Shown in pieces: positions 6,951-15,833 of a stretch of DNA of 24,370 bases. The notes under the pieces were generated by a model. It ran no database searches. It was not told the DNA's origin and saw nothing but the letters and a program-made list of their open reading frames with translations. Positions within the stretch are counted from its first letter, which is position 1. Each line of letters starts with the position of its first letter. The position numbers were made by a program, and so were the translations under genes. The DNA is taken from positions 1 to 24,370 of the forward strand of contig JAEVZM010000433.1 in NCBI GenBank assembly GCA_023392225.1, written 5' to 3'. Source of the stretch: Pseudomonadota bacterium. Its GTDB lineage: Bacteria > Pseudomonadota > Alphaproteobacteria > Rhizobiales > Kaistiaceae.

Positions 6951-7709
6951 ATGGATACGGGCCTGAAAGGCAAGCTGGTGCTGGTGACCGGCGCTGCAGC
7001 CGGCATGGGACGGGAGATGGCGCTGGCCTTCGCCCGCGAAGGGGCGCGGGTGATCGTCACCGACATCGACGACGCGCGGGGCGAGGCGACGGCGGCGGAT
7101 GCGGCGGCGATCACTGCCGGCGCCGAGTATCACCGGCTCGACGTTGCCGACCGTAGTGCCGTCGAGACGGTCGTCGGCGATGTCGAGGCGCGGCTCGGTC
7201 CGGTCGAGGTGCTGGTCAACAACGCCGGGATCGTATCGCTGATGACCATCGAGGCGATGACCGAGGCCGAGTGGGACCGCGTCCAGGCGGTCAACGTCAA
7301 GGGACCGCTGTTCCTGATGCAGGCGGTGGCGCCGGGCATGAAGCGGCGTGGCGGTGGACGCATCGTCAACATTTGCTCGGTGGTCTCCAAGATGGCGGGC
7401 AGCATGCCCTACGCGCACTATTCGGCCTCCAAGGCGGCCCTGTGGAGCCTCACCATGTCGGCTGCCCGCGAATGGGCGGCGGTGCCGATCACCGTCAACG
7501 GCGTCGCGCCCGGCTCGATCGTCAGCACCGATTTCTCGAAGGACCTCAATCTCAACAACGATCCCGAAGTGGTCGGGCAGGCAATCCCGATGCGCCGGCG
7601 CGGCGAGCCGCGCGACGTGGTCCCCGCGGTGATCTTCCTCGCCTCGGAGGAGGCGCGCTACATCACGGGCGAGCTGATCGATGTGAACGGCGGCCTCCGG
7701 ATGGACTGA
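6951..7709 (+). CDS. SDR-family NAD-dependent oxidoreductase
   Basis: Classical short-chain dehydrogenase of 252 residues. It shows the dinucleotide motif GAAAGMG (14-20), an acidic pair after the second strand (D38, D40) that favours NAD over NADP, NNAG (90-93), and the catalytic S143, Y157 and K161 (YSASK). The C-terminal ELIDVNGG is typical. Family members oxidise sugars, polyols or sugar acids; the substrate here is unknown. ATG at 6951 is preferred, 8 bases after GGGAGG; GTG at 6948 is also possible. It is divergent from the dehydratase and followed after 5 bp by an extended-SDR gene. This suggests two successive oxidation steps, or oxidation plus epimerisation, feeding the dehydratase. 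Confidence 0.92.
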   Translation: MDTGLKGKLVLVTGAAAGMGREMALAFAREGARVIVTDIDDARGEATAADAAAITAGAEYHRLDVADRSAVETVVGDVEARLGPVEVLVNNAGIVSLMTIEAMTEAEWDRVQAVNVKGPLFLMQAVAPGMKRRGGGRIVNICSVVSKMAGSMPYAHYSASKAALWSLTMSAAREWAAVPITVNGVAPGSIVSTDFSKDLNLNNDPEVVGQAIPMRRRGEPRDVVPAVIFLASEEARYITGELIDVNGGLRMD

Positions 7710-7714
7710 GGTCC

Positions 7715-8563
7715 ATGCGGGTCGTCGTCACCGGTGCGGCCGGCCTGCTCGGCCGGGCCGTGGTCGCCGCGCTCCGCCGCGATGGGGCGATGGTGGTGGC
7801 GATCGACCGGTCCGGGGTGGGGGGCGGCATGGTCGAAGCAGACCTGCGGGATGCCGATGCCGCCTTCGCCGTGATTCCGCCATCCGATGTCCTCGTCCAC
7901 TGCGCTGCGCTGCCCTCGCTCGACGTGGCGCCCGAGGCCGAGGTCTGGTCGGCCAACCTCGCCATGACCGGCAACGTGCTGCTTGCCGCGGAGCGCCGCG
8001 GCATTGGCCGGATCGTCTATGCGTCCAGCCAGTCGGCGCTGGGTCTTCCCACCTCGCCTCGCGTCATCACGCCTGACTACCTGCCGGTCGACGAGGATCA
8101 TCCCTGCCGGCCGTGGGACGGCTACGCCCAGTCGAAGCTGGCGGGCGAGGGGCTCGCAGCGATGATCGCGCGCCGGAGCGATATCGGTGTCTGGAGCCTG
8201 AGATTCCCGGTGATCTGGGACCCGTCGGAGCGGGAGGCCTGCGTGCGGCGGCGGCTCGAGCGTCCCTTCCAGGGGGCCAAGAGCCTGTGGGCCTATGTCG
8301 ACGTTCGCGACGCAGCCGAAGCGGTTGTCCTGGCCGCGCAGCACGCGGTCACTGGTGCGACCATCGTCAATGTCACCAGCGCCTGGCCCTTCGCCGACGA
8401 CTCGTCGGCGGCGCTCGTCCGCGCCGCTTTTCCGCAAGCAGCGGATATCCGCGTCTCGCTCGGGCGGGATACGCCAATCTTCGACAATCGGCGCGCCGAG
8501 CGGTTGTTGGGCTTCCGGGCGCGTTTCCGCTGGAACGGGGATGACATCGTGGACACGGATTAG
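7715..8563 (+). CDS. NAD-dependent epimerase/dehydratase-family protein
   Basis: Extended SDR of 282 residues with GAAGLLG (7-13), acidic D31 after the second strand, a catalytic Ser region SSQSA (104-108) and YAQSK (Y137, K141). The length and layout are compatible with sugar-acid dehydrogenases such as uronate dehydrogenase, as well as nucleotide-sugar epimerases. With no nucleotide-sugar genes nearby, a catabolic sugar dehydrogenase is more likely (inference). The ATG at 7715 follows the SDR stop by 5 bp with GAGG overlapping that stop, so translation is probably coupled. It ends the plus-strand operon and converges on the GntR gene. Confidence 0.88.
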   Translation: MRVVVTGAAGLLGRAVVAALRRDGAMVVAIDRSGVGGGMVEADLRDADAAFAVIPPSDVLVHCAALPSLDVAPEAEVWSANLAMTGNVLLAAERRGIGRIVYASSQSALGLPTSPRVITPDYLPVDEDHPCRPWDGYAQSKLAGEGLAAMIARRSDIGVWSLRFPVIWDPSEREACVRRRLERPFQGAKSLWAYVDVRDAAEAVVLAAQHAVTGATIVNVTSAWPFADDSSAALVRAAFPQAADIRVSLGRDTPIFDNRRAERLLGFRARFRWNGDDIVDTD

Positions 8564-8580
8564 GCCACAGGCCGGCACGG

Positions 8581-8608
8581 GGCCCGGATGTCCGTGGCCC
8601 ACCGGGCC
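8581..8608. terminator. Possible hairpin between convergent genes
   Basis: GGCCCGG (8581-8587) pairs with CCGGGCC (8602-8608) across a 14-base loop, in the 120-bp gap between the converging extended-SDR and GntR genes. An alternative pairing GGCCAC/GTGGCC exists and there is no T-run, so this is a weak call. Confidence 0.33.
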
Positions 8609-8683
8609 TTGCGAGCCGACGCGAGCGCGCGATCGACGCCGTCGGCAGAAGCAACAGGGGGCCTTCAGGCGTTTGACGCCGGG

Positions 8684-9511
8684 TCAACGAGACCGGGGCG
8701 CCACGCTCCGATACTCGTTGGCGATCTGATAGTGCCACTGCCCGGCACTGGTCTGCTCGGAGAAGAACGTCTCTTCGAGGAACAGCGACATCGGCGAGAT
8801 CTCCACGGTGAGGCGGCCGTGCAGCGACCACGACACGGCGAATTCGATCGGCACCCCGCGCGGGTCGAAGGAGAGGCGCGAGACGCGGAAGATCGGCGTT
8901 CCCTCGGCCGTCTCCAGTACCTCGGCGACATGGCCGGTCGCCGCGACGGGCGAATAGCTGTCGTGGGCGCGGAACGGCGTGGTGCCGAAGTCCTTCCGCA
9001 GGATCTTGTAGAGGCTCTCGTCGGGCGCCGAGATCGAGAGGCCGGGAAAGCGTGCCGCGGGGATGACGGATTCCGTCAGCACGATCGGCCGCCCATCGAG
9101 GTGCACCGAGCGGGTGTAGCGGAAGACCTCCTCGCCGTCGGCGAGCTTCAGTCGCTCCGCCTCCGCCGCCGCCGGGAGCTCCCGCTCGAAATGGAGGAGG
9201 CGCACTTCGGGCGACAGGCCCTGCGCCTTCATCGCGCCGGTGAAGCTCGAGATCTCGTGGTAGAAGCTCTCCACCCGCTCGGCATTGACGAAGGTGCCGA
9301 GGCCGCGATGGCGGTGTAGCAGGCCCTCGCGGACGAGGCCGGCGATCGCCTGCTTGACCGTGCCGCGGCTGGTTCCGAACTGCTGGGCAAGCTCGACCTC
9401 GCTCGTCAGCCGCTCCCGGATCTCGCCCGAGAGGATGCGGCGACGGAGCGCCTCCATGATCTGTACGTAGATTGGCCGCGGATCGTCGGCGTTGCCGGGC
9501 GCCAGGGACAT
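8684..9511 (-). CDS. GntR-family (HutC subfamily) transcriptional regulator
   Basis: 275 residues. The N-terminal winged HTH (about 12-77) has the GntR pattern LTSEVELAQQFGTSRGTVKQAI and ends with GLGTFV. The C-terminal half is a UTRA effector-binding domain (about 95-245), typical of HutC-type repressors that sense sugars or sugar phosphates. It is the last gene of the minus-strand CUT2/kinase operon, 40 bp behind the kinase, so it is probably autoregulated through the operon promoter. The perfect palindrome ATGACTAGTCAT at 15814-15825 is the best candidate operator: HutC-type sites often have a central CTAG (PhnF and NagR sites, from memory). The ribosome site for ATG 9511 is poor. Confidence 0.92.
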   Translation of the reverse strand: MSLAPGNADDPRPIYVQIMEALRRRILSGEIRERLTSEVELAQQFGTSRGTVKQAIAGLVREGLLHRHRGLGTFVNAERVESFYHEISSFTGAMKAQGLSPEVRLLHFERELPAAAEAERLKLADGEEVFRYTRSVHLDGRPIVLTESVIPAARFPGLSISAPDESLYKILRKDFGTTPFRAHDSYSPVAATGHVAEVLETAEGTPIFRVSRLSFDPRGVPIEFAVSWSLHGRLTVEISPMSLFLEETFFSEQTSAGQWHYQIANEYRSVAPRSR

Positions 9512-9551
9512 GTCGGGGGCGTTCGTCCTGCTGCGTTGGGGTTCTTCTGGT

Positions 9552-11102
9552 TCAGTCGGGATCGCTCTGGAACTCGCTCAGGATCTTGAACCGCAGCCAC
9601 CAGTCGTCGCGAAGATGACGGTGGATGTCCTTATACAACTCATGAAGGCGTGCATAGCGCGCCGTGACCGCCGGATCGGGGACGAAGCGGCGCCGGATGC
9701 GGGAGACCGTCCGGGCGGCGTCGACGGGATCCGCGTAGAGGCCGGTGGCGATCCCGGCGAGCATCGCCACCCCGCGCGCGCCGAACTCCTCACCCTCCGG
9801 CACCAGGATCGTGCGGCCGGTGCAGTGCGCGAACATCTGGCACCAGAAGTCGCTGCGGCTGCCGCCGCCGGCCATGAACCACTCGTCGATCGGGGTGGGG
9901 ATCGCCTCGGCGCAGTCGCGCATCGACAGCGCCACGCCCTCGTAGACCGCGCGCAGCATGTGCGCGCGGCCATGGTCGACGGAGAGGCCGAAGAACTGGC
10001 CCCGGGCGGCCGGGTGAAAGAAGGGCGAGACGACGCCGGCATTGGCGAGATAGGGGTGGTAGACGATGCCGCCGGCGCCGACCGGAATCCGGGCCGCCGC
10101 GGCCTCGGCCCAGCGGTAGATGCCCCCGCCCGCAAGCGCCGGGTCGGCGCGCTCCGCCGGGCAGAGCGTGTCGAGAAACCACTCGAGATTGACCGTGCCG
10201 GCGGTGTTGACCATGGCGCGGAGCCAGGTTCCGTCGACGGTGCGCATCTGCACGCCGACGCCAGGCGGGTCGAAGGACGGGGCGTCGAGCAGGAAGCAGT
10301 TGAGGAACGAGGTGCCGACGATCGAGCAGGCCTGGCCGGGGCGGATCGCTCCCGTGCCGAAGGTGGTCGCGGCCACGTCCATCATGCCGGCGACCACCGG
10401 GAGGCCGGCCGGAAGACCGGTCTCGGCGGCGACGGCGGGCAGGAGATGCCCAACGATCTCGCCCGGGTCGCGCGGTGGCGGCAGGAGCGCCAGTGCTTCC
10501 GGCACGCCGCAGGCGGTGAACACCTCCTCGGAGAAGCGCCCCTCGCGAATGTCGTAGGGAACGGCGGAGACGTCGGTGTGCTCGACGGCGATCTCGCCGG
10601 TCAAGCGGAACCGGATCCAGTCCTTGCAGAACACCGAGTGGCGCGCGCGCCGAAGGGTCTCGGGCTCGTTGTCCTTGAGCCAGCGCAGCACCGCCACCGT
10701 GTAGCCGGGGAAGACGACGTTGCCGGAGACGGCGAAGAGCTCATCCATCAGGCCGGACTCGTGCCATTCCCGCACGATGCCGGCGGCACGGCCGTCGTTC
10801 CACAGGATGGCGTCGCGTACCGGGGCACCATGCTCGTCGAGCAGCCAGCTCGAGCAGCAGGTGCCGGAGACGCCGAGTCCCTGGATCGCCGAAGGCTCGA
10901 CCCCATCCTTCGCCACCGCCTCGGCGACGACGGTGACGACATCGCGCCACAGCGCCTCCATGTCGGCTTCCGACCAGCCCATCCTGGGGTGGGTGAGCCG
11001 CGGCACGCGATGGGCCGACGCGATGGCGCGTCCGTCGCGGTCGAAGACGACGGCCTTGACGATCGAGGTGCCGACGTCGATGCCGAGAAGCTGCGGCTCC
11101 AT
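9552..11102 (-). CDS. FGGY-family carbohydrate kinase
   Basis: 516 residues, full length for FGGY kinases (xylulokinase, L-xylulokinase, erythritol kinase and relatives). The N-terminal ATP-phosphate motif is GIDVGTSIVKAVVFD (7-21), and an AILWNDGR segment follows near residue 105. The C-terminal domain has NLEWF and the FGGY-type GGGSRSDFW...EGEEFGARGVA region. By eye it is closer to the L-xylulose/erythritol-kinase side than to glycerol kinase, but the substrate cannot be fixed. The ATG at 11102 has AAAGGGA upstream. Its place after the permeases implies ATP-dependent phosphorylation of the imported sugar or polyol in the cytoplasm. The phosphorylated product is a reasonable effector for the GntR repressor encoded next. 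Confidence 0.93.
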   Translation of the reverse strand: MEPQLLGIDVGTSIVKAVVFDRDGRAIASAHRVPRLTHPRMGWSEADMEALWRDVVTVVAEAVAKDGVEPSAIQGLGVSGTCCSSWLLDEHGAPVRDAILWNDGRAAGIVREWHESGLMDELFAVSGNVVFPGYTVAVLRWLKDNEPETLRRARHSVFCKDWIRFRLTGEIAVEHTDVSAVPYDIREGRFSEEVFTACGVPEALALLPPPRDPGEIVGHLLPAVAAETGLPAGLPVVAGMMDVAATTFGTGAIRPGQACSIVGTSFLNCFLLDAPSFDPPGVGVQMRTVDGTWLRAMVNTAGTVNLEWFLDTLCPAERADPALAGGGIYRWAEAAAARIPVGAGGIVYHPYLANAGVVSPFFHPAARGQFFGLSVDHGRAHMLRAVYEGVALSMRDCAEAIPTPIDEWFMAGGGSRSDFWCQMFAHCTGRTILVPEGEEFGARGVAMLAGIATGLYADPVDAARTVSRIRRRFVPDPAVTARYARLHELYKDIHRHLRDDWWLRFKILSEFQSDPD

Positions 11103-11119
11103 TCTGGCTGTCCCTTTGA

Positions 11120-12100
11120 TCAGCGACGGAAGGCCCGCGCCTGCAGGATCACTGCCGCAGCGAGGATGGCACCCTGGACCACGAGCTGTCCGCTGTAGGA
11201 GAGGCCGAGGAAGCGGAGGAAGCTGGTGAGCAGCGCGAGGAAGAAGACGCCCGCCGCGCCGCCGACCACCGAGCCCGAGCCGCCGGTGAGTGCGGTTCCA
11301 CCGATCACGGCCGCGGTGATCGAATCGAGGTTGTAGCCCTCGCCGAGCGAGATGCTGCCGACGCCGGTATAGCCGACCGCGACGATGCCGGCGAGCGCGG
11401 CCGAGACGCCTGAGAAGACATAGGCGAGCATCACGATGCGGGCGACGGGCACGCCGGAGAGGCCCGCGGCCCTGGGGTTGGCGCCGACGAAGACGAGCTG
11501 GCGGCCGAACAGCGTGCGCGACAGGAGGATCGCGCCGAGCGCCACGAACACCAGCGCGGCCAGCGTCGAGATCGGAAAGCCGGCGATCGCGCCGTTGCCG
11601 AGCGCATGGAAGGAGGGCGGCAGCGATCCCTTCGGGGCGCCGTCGGTGAGCACATAGGCGACGCCCTTGAGGATGCCGAAGGTGCCGAGCGTGCCGATCA
11701 ACGGCGGTATGCCGAGCCTGGCTACCATGAAACCGTTGAAGAGACCGACGCCGGCACCGATCGCGAGGCAAAGCAGCACGACGGGCACGATGTACTGGTC
11801 CGAGCCGTCGAGCAGCAGCGAGGCGACGACGCTGACGAGGGTGATGACCGCGCCGTTGGACAGGTCGAGGCCGCCAGTGAGAATGACGAAGACCTGGCCG
11901 ACCGTGACGAAGGCCAGGGCCGAGGCCTGGCGCGCGACGTTGAGGAGGTGGTCGCCGGTGACGAAGTTCTGGGAGACCAGGCCGGCGATCGCCAGCAGCA
12001 CCGCGATGGCGATCCACACGACGCCGGTCGGCGAGAGGAAGAAACGCAGGGCGCGCTGCGGGCTGAGGGCGGATGCGCCGGACGCGTCGAGCATCGTCAT
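11120..12100 (-). CDS. CUT2 sugar ABC transporter permease (RbsC type), second
   Basis: 326-residue inner-membrane permease of the ribose/xylose family, with many hydrophobic segments. Family signatures include VGQVFVILTGGLDLS and GTALTGGSGSVVGGAAG. The ATG at 12100 starts 2 bp after the stop of the first permease, and AAAGGG lies inside that gene's end, so the two are translationally coupled. Two different permease genes suggest a heterodimeric channel, unlike the RbsC homodimer. The kinase gene follows after 17 bp. Confidence 0.94.
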   Translation of the reverse strand: MTMLDASGASALSPQRALRFFLSPTGVVWIAIAVLLAIAGLVSQNFVTGDHLLNVARQASALAFVTVGQVFVILTGGLDLSNGAVITLVSVVASLLLDGSDQYIVPVVLLCLAIGAGVGLFNGFMVARLGIPPLIGTLGTFGILKGVAYVLTDGAPKGSLPPSFHALGNGAIAGFPISTLAALVFVALGAILLSRTLFGRQLVFVGANPRAAGLSGVPVARIVMLAYVFSGVSAALAGIVAVGYTGVGSISLGEGYNLDSITAAVIGGTALTGGSGSVVGGAAGVFFLALLTSFLRFLGLSYSGQLVVQGAILAAAVILQARAFRR

Positions 12101-12102
12101 GG

Positions 12103-13047
12103 TCAGCCCTTTCGTCGGCGCAGCAGATCGAGGGAGAGCGCGGCGATCAGGATCGCGCCCTTGAGGATCCACTGGTAGAAGGGCGAGACGCCCTGAAGGT
12201 TGAGCAGCGTGTTGATCATGGCGAGCACGATGGCGGCGAGCGTCGTCCCGGCGACGCTGATCGAGCCGCCGAGGAAGGAGCCGCCGCCGAGCACCGCGAC
12301 GGTGATGCTGTCGAGGGTCGTCGGATCGCCGACCAGCGGATCGCCCGTGCCGATGCGCGAGGCGAGGAACAGGCCGGCGAAGGCGGCGAGCAGGCCGCTG
12401 ATCGCATAGAGCGCCACCTTGTGGCGCTTCTCGGCGATGCCGGAGAGGCGGGCGGACGTCTCGTTGCCGCCGATCGCGATCAGCGAGACCCCCCATGAGG
12501 TGCGGCGGATCGCGATCGCCAGCAGGATGGCGAAGGCGATCACCACCAGGGTCGCGACCGGCAGCGGGCCGAGATAGAGGCGTGCGATCTGGCGGAAGAC
12601 CGCCGTCACCGTACCGCTCGGCTGGTACATGATCTCGAGCGCGACGCCCTGGAGGGCGATGCCCATCGCCAGCGTGATGATGAACGGGCTCGCCCCCGAA
12701 TAGGCGCAGAGCAGCCCGTTGACGAGACCGATCGCGAGACCGAGCAGGAGCACCGCCGCGACGATCGGCACCATCATGTCGGGCTGGGCGGTCATCAGCG
12801 AAACGGCGACGACGTTGGTCACCGAGATGATCGCGCCGATCGAGAGGTCGATGCCGCCGACGAGGATCACCAGGGACTGGGCGATGCCGGCAAGGATCAG
12901 CGGCGTCGCCGAGATGAGGATGTTGCGGATCGCGCGCTCGCCGGTCATCACCGGCTCGATGGCGAGCCCGGCGGCGAGCAGCACCAGCAACAGGAACACC
13001 GGCGAAGCGAGGAGATTGCGCAGGCGCTGGCCCATGATCGCGGTCAT
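12103..13047 (-). CDS. CUT2 sugar ABC transporter permease (RbsC type), first
   Basis: 314 residues, polytopic, with the conserved IVILVGGIDLSIGAIISVTN-like segment (LVILVGGIDLSIG) and the C-terminal VLGGGSFLGGSISVAGT element of this family. Its ATG at 13047 overlaps the ATPase stop as ATGA. The C-terminus ends in a basic cluster (RRRKG), consistent with a cytoplasmic end. Confidence 0.94.
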   Translation of the reverse strand: MTAIMGQRLRNLLASPVFLLLVLLAAGLAIEPVMTGERAIRNILISATPLILAGIAQSLVILVGGIDLSIGAIISVTNVVAVSLMTAQPDMMVPIVAAVLLLGLAIGLVNGLLCAYSGASPFIITLAMGIALQGVALEIMYQPSGTVTAVFRQIARLYLGPLPVATLVVIAFAILLAIAIRRTSWGVSLIAIGGNETSARLSGIAEKRHKVALYAISGLLAAFAGLFLASRIGTGDPLVGDPTTLDSITVAVLGGGSFLGGSISVAGTTLAAIVLAMINTLLNLQGVSPFYQWILKGAILIAALSLDLLRRRKG

Positions 13048-14573
13048 CGCGCAGCCTCCTCCTCGGCGATGGTCTCGGCCGGCGCGGCGGTCGCCGTGGC
13101 GGCAGTCATGATCGCTTCCTCGCTCATCGCCTCGGGGCCGAGCTCGGCGACGATGCGGCCGTTGGCCATCACAGCGACGCGGTCGGCCATGCCGAGGATC
13201 TCCGGCAGCTCGCCGGAGAGCAGGACGACGCCGGCTCCCTTCGCCGTCAGCTCGCGGATGATCTCGTAGATCTCGCGCTTGGCACCGACATCGACGCCGC
13301 GCGTCGGCTCCGCCATGACGAAGATCTTCGGCTCGGCACCGAGGACCTTGCCGAAAACCAGCTTCTGCTGGTTGCCGCCGGAGAGATTGCCAGCCTTCTG
13401 CCCGGGGCTCGCGAGCTTGATGCGAAGCGCCTCGACCATGCGGACGACAAAGCTCTTCTCCGCGCCGGCCGAGACGAACATGCCGAGCATGCGGCGCCGG
13501 CCGAGGCTGCCGATGGCGAGGTTCTCACCGCTCGAGCGGATGAGGGCGAGACCGTCGCGCTTGCGGTCGTCGGGAATGTAGCCGATGCCCGCAGCGATCG
13601 CGTGGCGGCTGGACCGCACGCTTGCCGGTCGGCCGGCAACCGAGAAGGTGCCGGCCTCGAACGGGCGCGCACCGGCAAGGGCCTGGACGAGCTCGCGCTG
13701 GCCCTGGCCCTCGAGACCGGCGAGGCCGAGCACCTCGCCGCCGCGCAACGCCAGATGCCCGACGCTCACCTTGTGGCCGATGCGGAGGTCGGAGACCTCG
13801 AGCACCGGCGGGCCGAAGCTCTCGGCCTTCGGCGGATAGAACTCGCCGAGCGGCCGCCCGATCATCATCCGGACGAGGCTCTCGCTGGTCACGCCGGCGA
13901 TCGACTCCGTCGCGACGTGCCGCCCGTCCTTGAGCACGGTGACGCTGTCGCAGACGGCGAAGATTTCCGCCATCCGGTGCGAGACATAGAGGATCGTGAC
14001 GCCGTCGGTCCGGAGCTGGCGGATCACGGCGAAGAGCGAGGCGATCTCGGCATCGTTGAGCGCCGCCGTCGGCTCGTCCATCAGCAGAACCTTGACGTCG
14101 CGCGACAGGGCCTTGGCGATCTCGACCATCTGCTGGGCGGCGACGTTGAGGTCGCCGACCCGGGCATCGGGCGAGAAGCTCGCGCCGATGCGCCCGAGGA
14201 TCGCGCGGGCCCGGCTGCGGATGTCGCTGCGGTCGATCCAGCCCGCACGGGTGGGCAGTGCGCCAAGGAAGATGTTCTCCGCCACGGTCAGCTGTGGAAC
14301 GAGGTTGAACTCCTGGTAGATCGTGACGATGCCGGCCTTCAGCGCCTCGAGCGGGTTGGCGAAGCGGCGCTCCGACCCGTCGAGTGCGATCGATCCCGAG
14401 TCGGCTGCCATCGTCCCGGCGAGGATGCGGATCAGCGTCGACTTGCCGGCGCCGTTCTCGCCGAGCAGGGCGCGCACCTCGCCACGCGGCACCGCGAAGG
14501 AGACATCCTCGAGCGCGCGGATCGCGCCGAAGGACTTGGAAATGTTCTGGAAGGCGAGAAATGCTCCGGACAT
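13044..14573 (-). CDS. CUT2 sugar ABC transporter ATP-binding protein (RbsA/MglA type)
   Basis: 509 residues with two fused nucleotide-binding domains. The first has Walker A GENGAGKST (38-46), Walker B LLMDEP (163-168) and the family's degenerate signature NVAAQQMVEIAKAL. The second has the usual degenerate Walker A (GLEGQGQRE) and an intact signature LSGGNQQK (397-404). It is odd in that its Walker B reads VMAEPTRGVD, with Ala421 (codon at 13311-13313) where RbsA-type proteins have Asp. The active ATP site uses Walker A/B of the first domain with the second domain's signature, so transport is probably unaffected. The C-terminal tail (about 485-509) is Ala/Glu-rich. GGGAGAG precedes the ATG. 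Confidence 0.95.
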   Translation of the reverse strand: MSGAFLAFQNISKSFGAIRALEDVSFAVPRGEVRALLGENGAGKSTLIRILAGTMAADSGSIALDGSERRFANPLEALKAGIVTIYQEFNLVPQLTVAENIFLGALPTRAGWIDRSDIRSRARAILGRIGASFSPDARVGDLNVAAQQMVEIAKALSRDVKVLLMDEPTAALNDAEIASLFAVIRQLRTDGVTILYVSHRMAEIFAVCDSVTVLKDGRHVATESIAGVTSESLVRMMIGRPLGEFYPPKAESFGPPVLEVSDLRIGHKVSVGHLALRGGEVLGLAGLEGQGQRELVQALAGARPFEAGTFSVAGRPASVRSSRHAIAAGIGYIPDDRKRDGLALIRSSGENLAIGSLGRRRMLGMFVSAGAEKSFVVRMVEALRIKLASPGQKAGNLSGGNQQKLVFGKVLGAEPKIFVMAEPTRGVDVGAKREIYEIIRELTAKGAGVVLLSGELPEILGMADRVAVMANGRIVAELGPEAMSEEAIMTAATATAAPAETIAEEEAAR

Positions 14574-14600
14574 GCTCTCCCGCCGTCCTTCTTGGCAGCA

Positions 14601-14620
14601 GGCGGGCCGTCCGGCCCGCC
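14601..14620 (-). terminator. Hairpin between binding-protein and ATPase genes
   Basis: A perfect 8-bp stem (GGCGGGCC at 14601-14608, GGCCCGCC at 14613-14620) with a 4-base loop lies 28 bp before the ATPase start. There is no T-run after it on the transcribed strand. Hairpins here often cause partial termination or protect the upstream mRNA, so that the binding protein exceeds the ATPase (established for several ABC operons; inferred here). Confidence 0.5.
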
Positions 14621-14648
14621 CGCGATTCGCGTGCTCGTCAGCGACCGG

Positions 14649-15728
14649 CTACTCGGTGCACTTGTAGAGCTCCTTGATGGTCGCGTAGTCCATCTTGGTA
14701 TTGGCCCAGACGTCGTCCGGGCAAGCCGGCTTCACGAAGTCCCCGAGATTCTCCTCGGTGATCACCGAGATCGGAATCTCGTGCCACTGGTCGACGCTTT
14801 CGCCGGCGAGGCAGGCGACGAGCTGGTTGAGCGCCTCGACGCTCTGCCAGGTCGGCTCGTCCGGCCCGACCGAGGCGAAGCCGTTGTCCTTGTTGGTCGC
14901 CCAGATCTTGAGGAAGCCGTTATAGCCTTCGCCGGTGACCGGGATGAGGGGCTTGCCGGCCGTCGTCAGCGCGTCGAGCGCGGCCTGTGACATGGCGCCG
15001 CCCTGCGAGTAGACGCCGTCGATCTGCGGATAGGCGGAGATGAAGTCCTGCATCGCCGCCTTGCCCTTGTCATAGGCCCAGTCGGCGGGCTGGCGGGCGA
15101 GGATGGTGACATCGGCGCCGAGCGCATCGAGCGCGCCGCGGGTGCGCAGGTCGCTGGTCGAGGTTCCGGCCATGCCCTCGAGCACGACGACGTTGCCCTT
15201 GCCGCCGAGTTGCTGCTTGAGCCACTCGCCGCCGATCCAGCCGAACTTGTACTCGTCGGCCCAGACGATCGAGGTGAACTTGTCGGTGGCGATCTCGTTG
15301 TTGAACACCACCGTCGGCACGCCGTCGTCGACGGCATCCTCGACGGAGGGAGCGAGGGCCTCGGCCGACAGCGGGGTGATCAGCAGTCCGTCGACACCCT
15401 TGGTCAACAGGTCCTCGACGTCGGAGAGCTGCTTCGGAACCGAGCCGTCGGCATTGGTGAGGATCAGCTCCTTGATCCGGCTGTCCTGCGCCGCGGCGTA
15501 TTTCAGCTCCTCGAACATCTGGACGCGGAAGGAGTTGCCGAGGCTGTAGTTGGACACGCCGATGACCCAGGGCGGGTCCTTCTTGAAGGCGCTGCAATCG
15601 GTCTTGGCGTCGGACCAGGCCTGGGGCCGCATCGGCTCCGGCTCGGCGGCATAGGCTACGGAGGCGCTCGCGAGGAGCGCCGAGACCAGTGAAGCCGAAA
15701 CGCTCGCTCTGACGAATTTGCTTGGCAT
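14649..15728 (-). CDS. CUT2 sugar ABC transporter substrate-binding protein
   Basis: 359-residue periplasmic binding protein of the ribose/rhamnose (RbsB/RhaS-like) class. The signal peptide spans about residues 1-27 and ends AYA-A. The mature protein starts a type I binding fold near WVIGVSNYSLGNSFRVQM, followed by GVDGLLITPLSAEAL and VVFNNEI, typical of this group. Cys near 45, 335 and 357 may form disulfides. ATG at 15728 is chosen because GAGGG lies 5 bases upstream; ATG at 15740 is in frame but has no such site. It heads the minus-strand operon and should be its most expressed gene. The promoter candidate is at 15805-15833. The sugar is not identifiable by eye. Confidence 0.93.
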   Translation of the reverse strand: MPSKFVRASVSASLVSALLASASVAYAAEPEPMRPQAWSDAKTDCSAFKKDPPWVIGVSNYSLGNSFRVQMFEELKYAAAQDSRIKELILTNADGSVPKQLSDVEDLLTKGVDGLLITPLSAEALAPSVEDAVDDGVPTVVFNNEIATDKFTSIVWADEYKFGWIGGEWLKQQLGGKGNVVVLEGMAGTSTSDLRTRGALDALGADVTILARQPADWAYDKGKAAMQDFISAYPQIDGVYSQGGAMSQAALDALTTAGKPLIPVTGEGYNGFLKIWATNKDNGFASVGPDEPTWQSVEALNQLVACLAGESVDQWHEIPISVITEENLGDFVKPACPDDVWANTKMDYATIKELYKCTE

Positions 15729-15804
15729 GCCATCCCTCATGTCGTTGTGCCGACCCGCCTGCCAGGCGCCGGTCGCGCCTCGCTCTCGATCGGGAGCCGT
15801 ATGA

Positions 15805-15833
15805 TATGAACAAATGACTAGTCATATAGTCAA
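15805..15833 (-). promoter_or_regulatory. Promoter of the CUT2/kinase/gntR operon
   Basis: On the minus strand TTGACT (15828-15833) is followed after exactly 17 bases by TTCATA (15805-15810), giving a good -35 and a fair -10. The spacer contains the palindrome at 15814-15825. The region is AT-rich compared with the rest of the window. The start codon lies about 75 bases downstream. Confidence 0.55.
15814..15825. promoter_or_regulatory. Candidate GntR/HutC operator
   Basis: ATGACTAGTCAT is a perfect 12-bp palindrome with a central CTAG, placed in the spacer of the minus-strand promoter in the divergent region. TAGTCA recurs directly at 15827-15832. TATAGT at 15825-15830 could be a -10 box for the plus-strand operon, so one bound repressor could control both directions. 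Assignment to the gntR product at 8684-9511 is inference. Confidence 0.55.

Noticed and set aside
8684..9511. The GntR protein as regulator of the CGCWCAWTG sites
   Set aside because: The GntR gene ends the other operon, and a classical palindromic CTAG site lies at that operon's promoter. The CGCWCAWTG sites do not look like HutC-type operators. Not excluded, only less likely.
9552..12017. 821-residue fusion of a permease-like region with the kinase
   Set aside because: The upstream part is an out-of-frame reading of the second CUT2 permease. The kinase has its own ATG and ribosome site at 11102.
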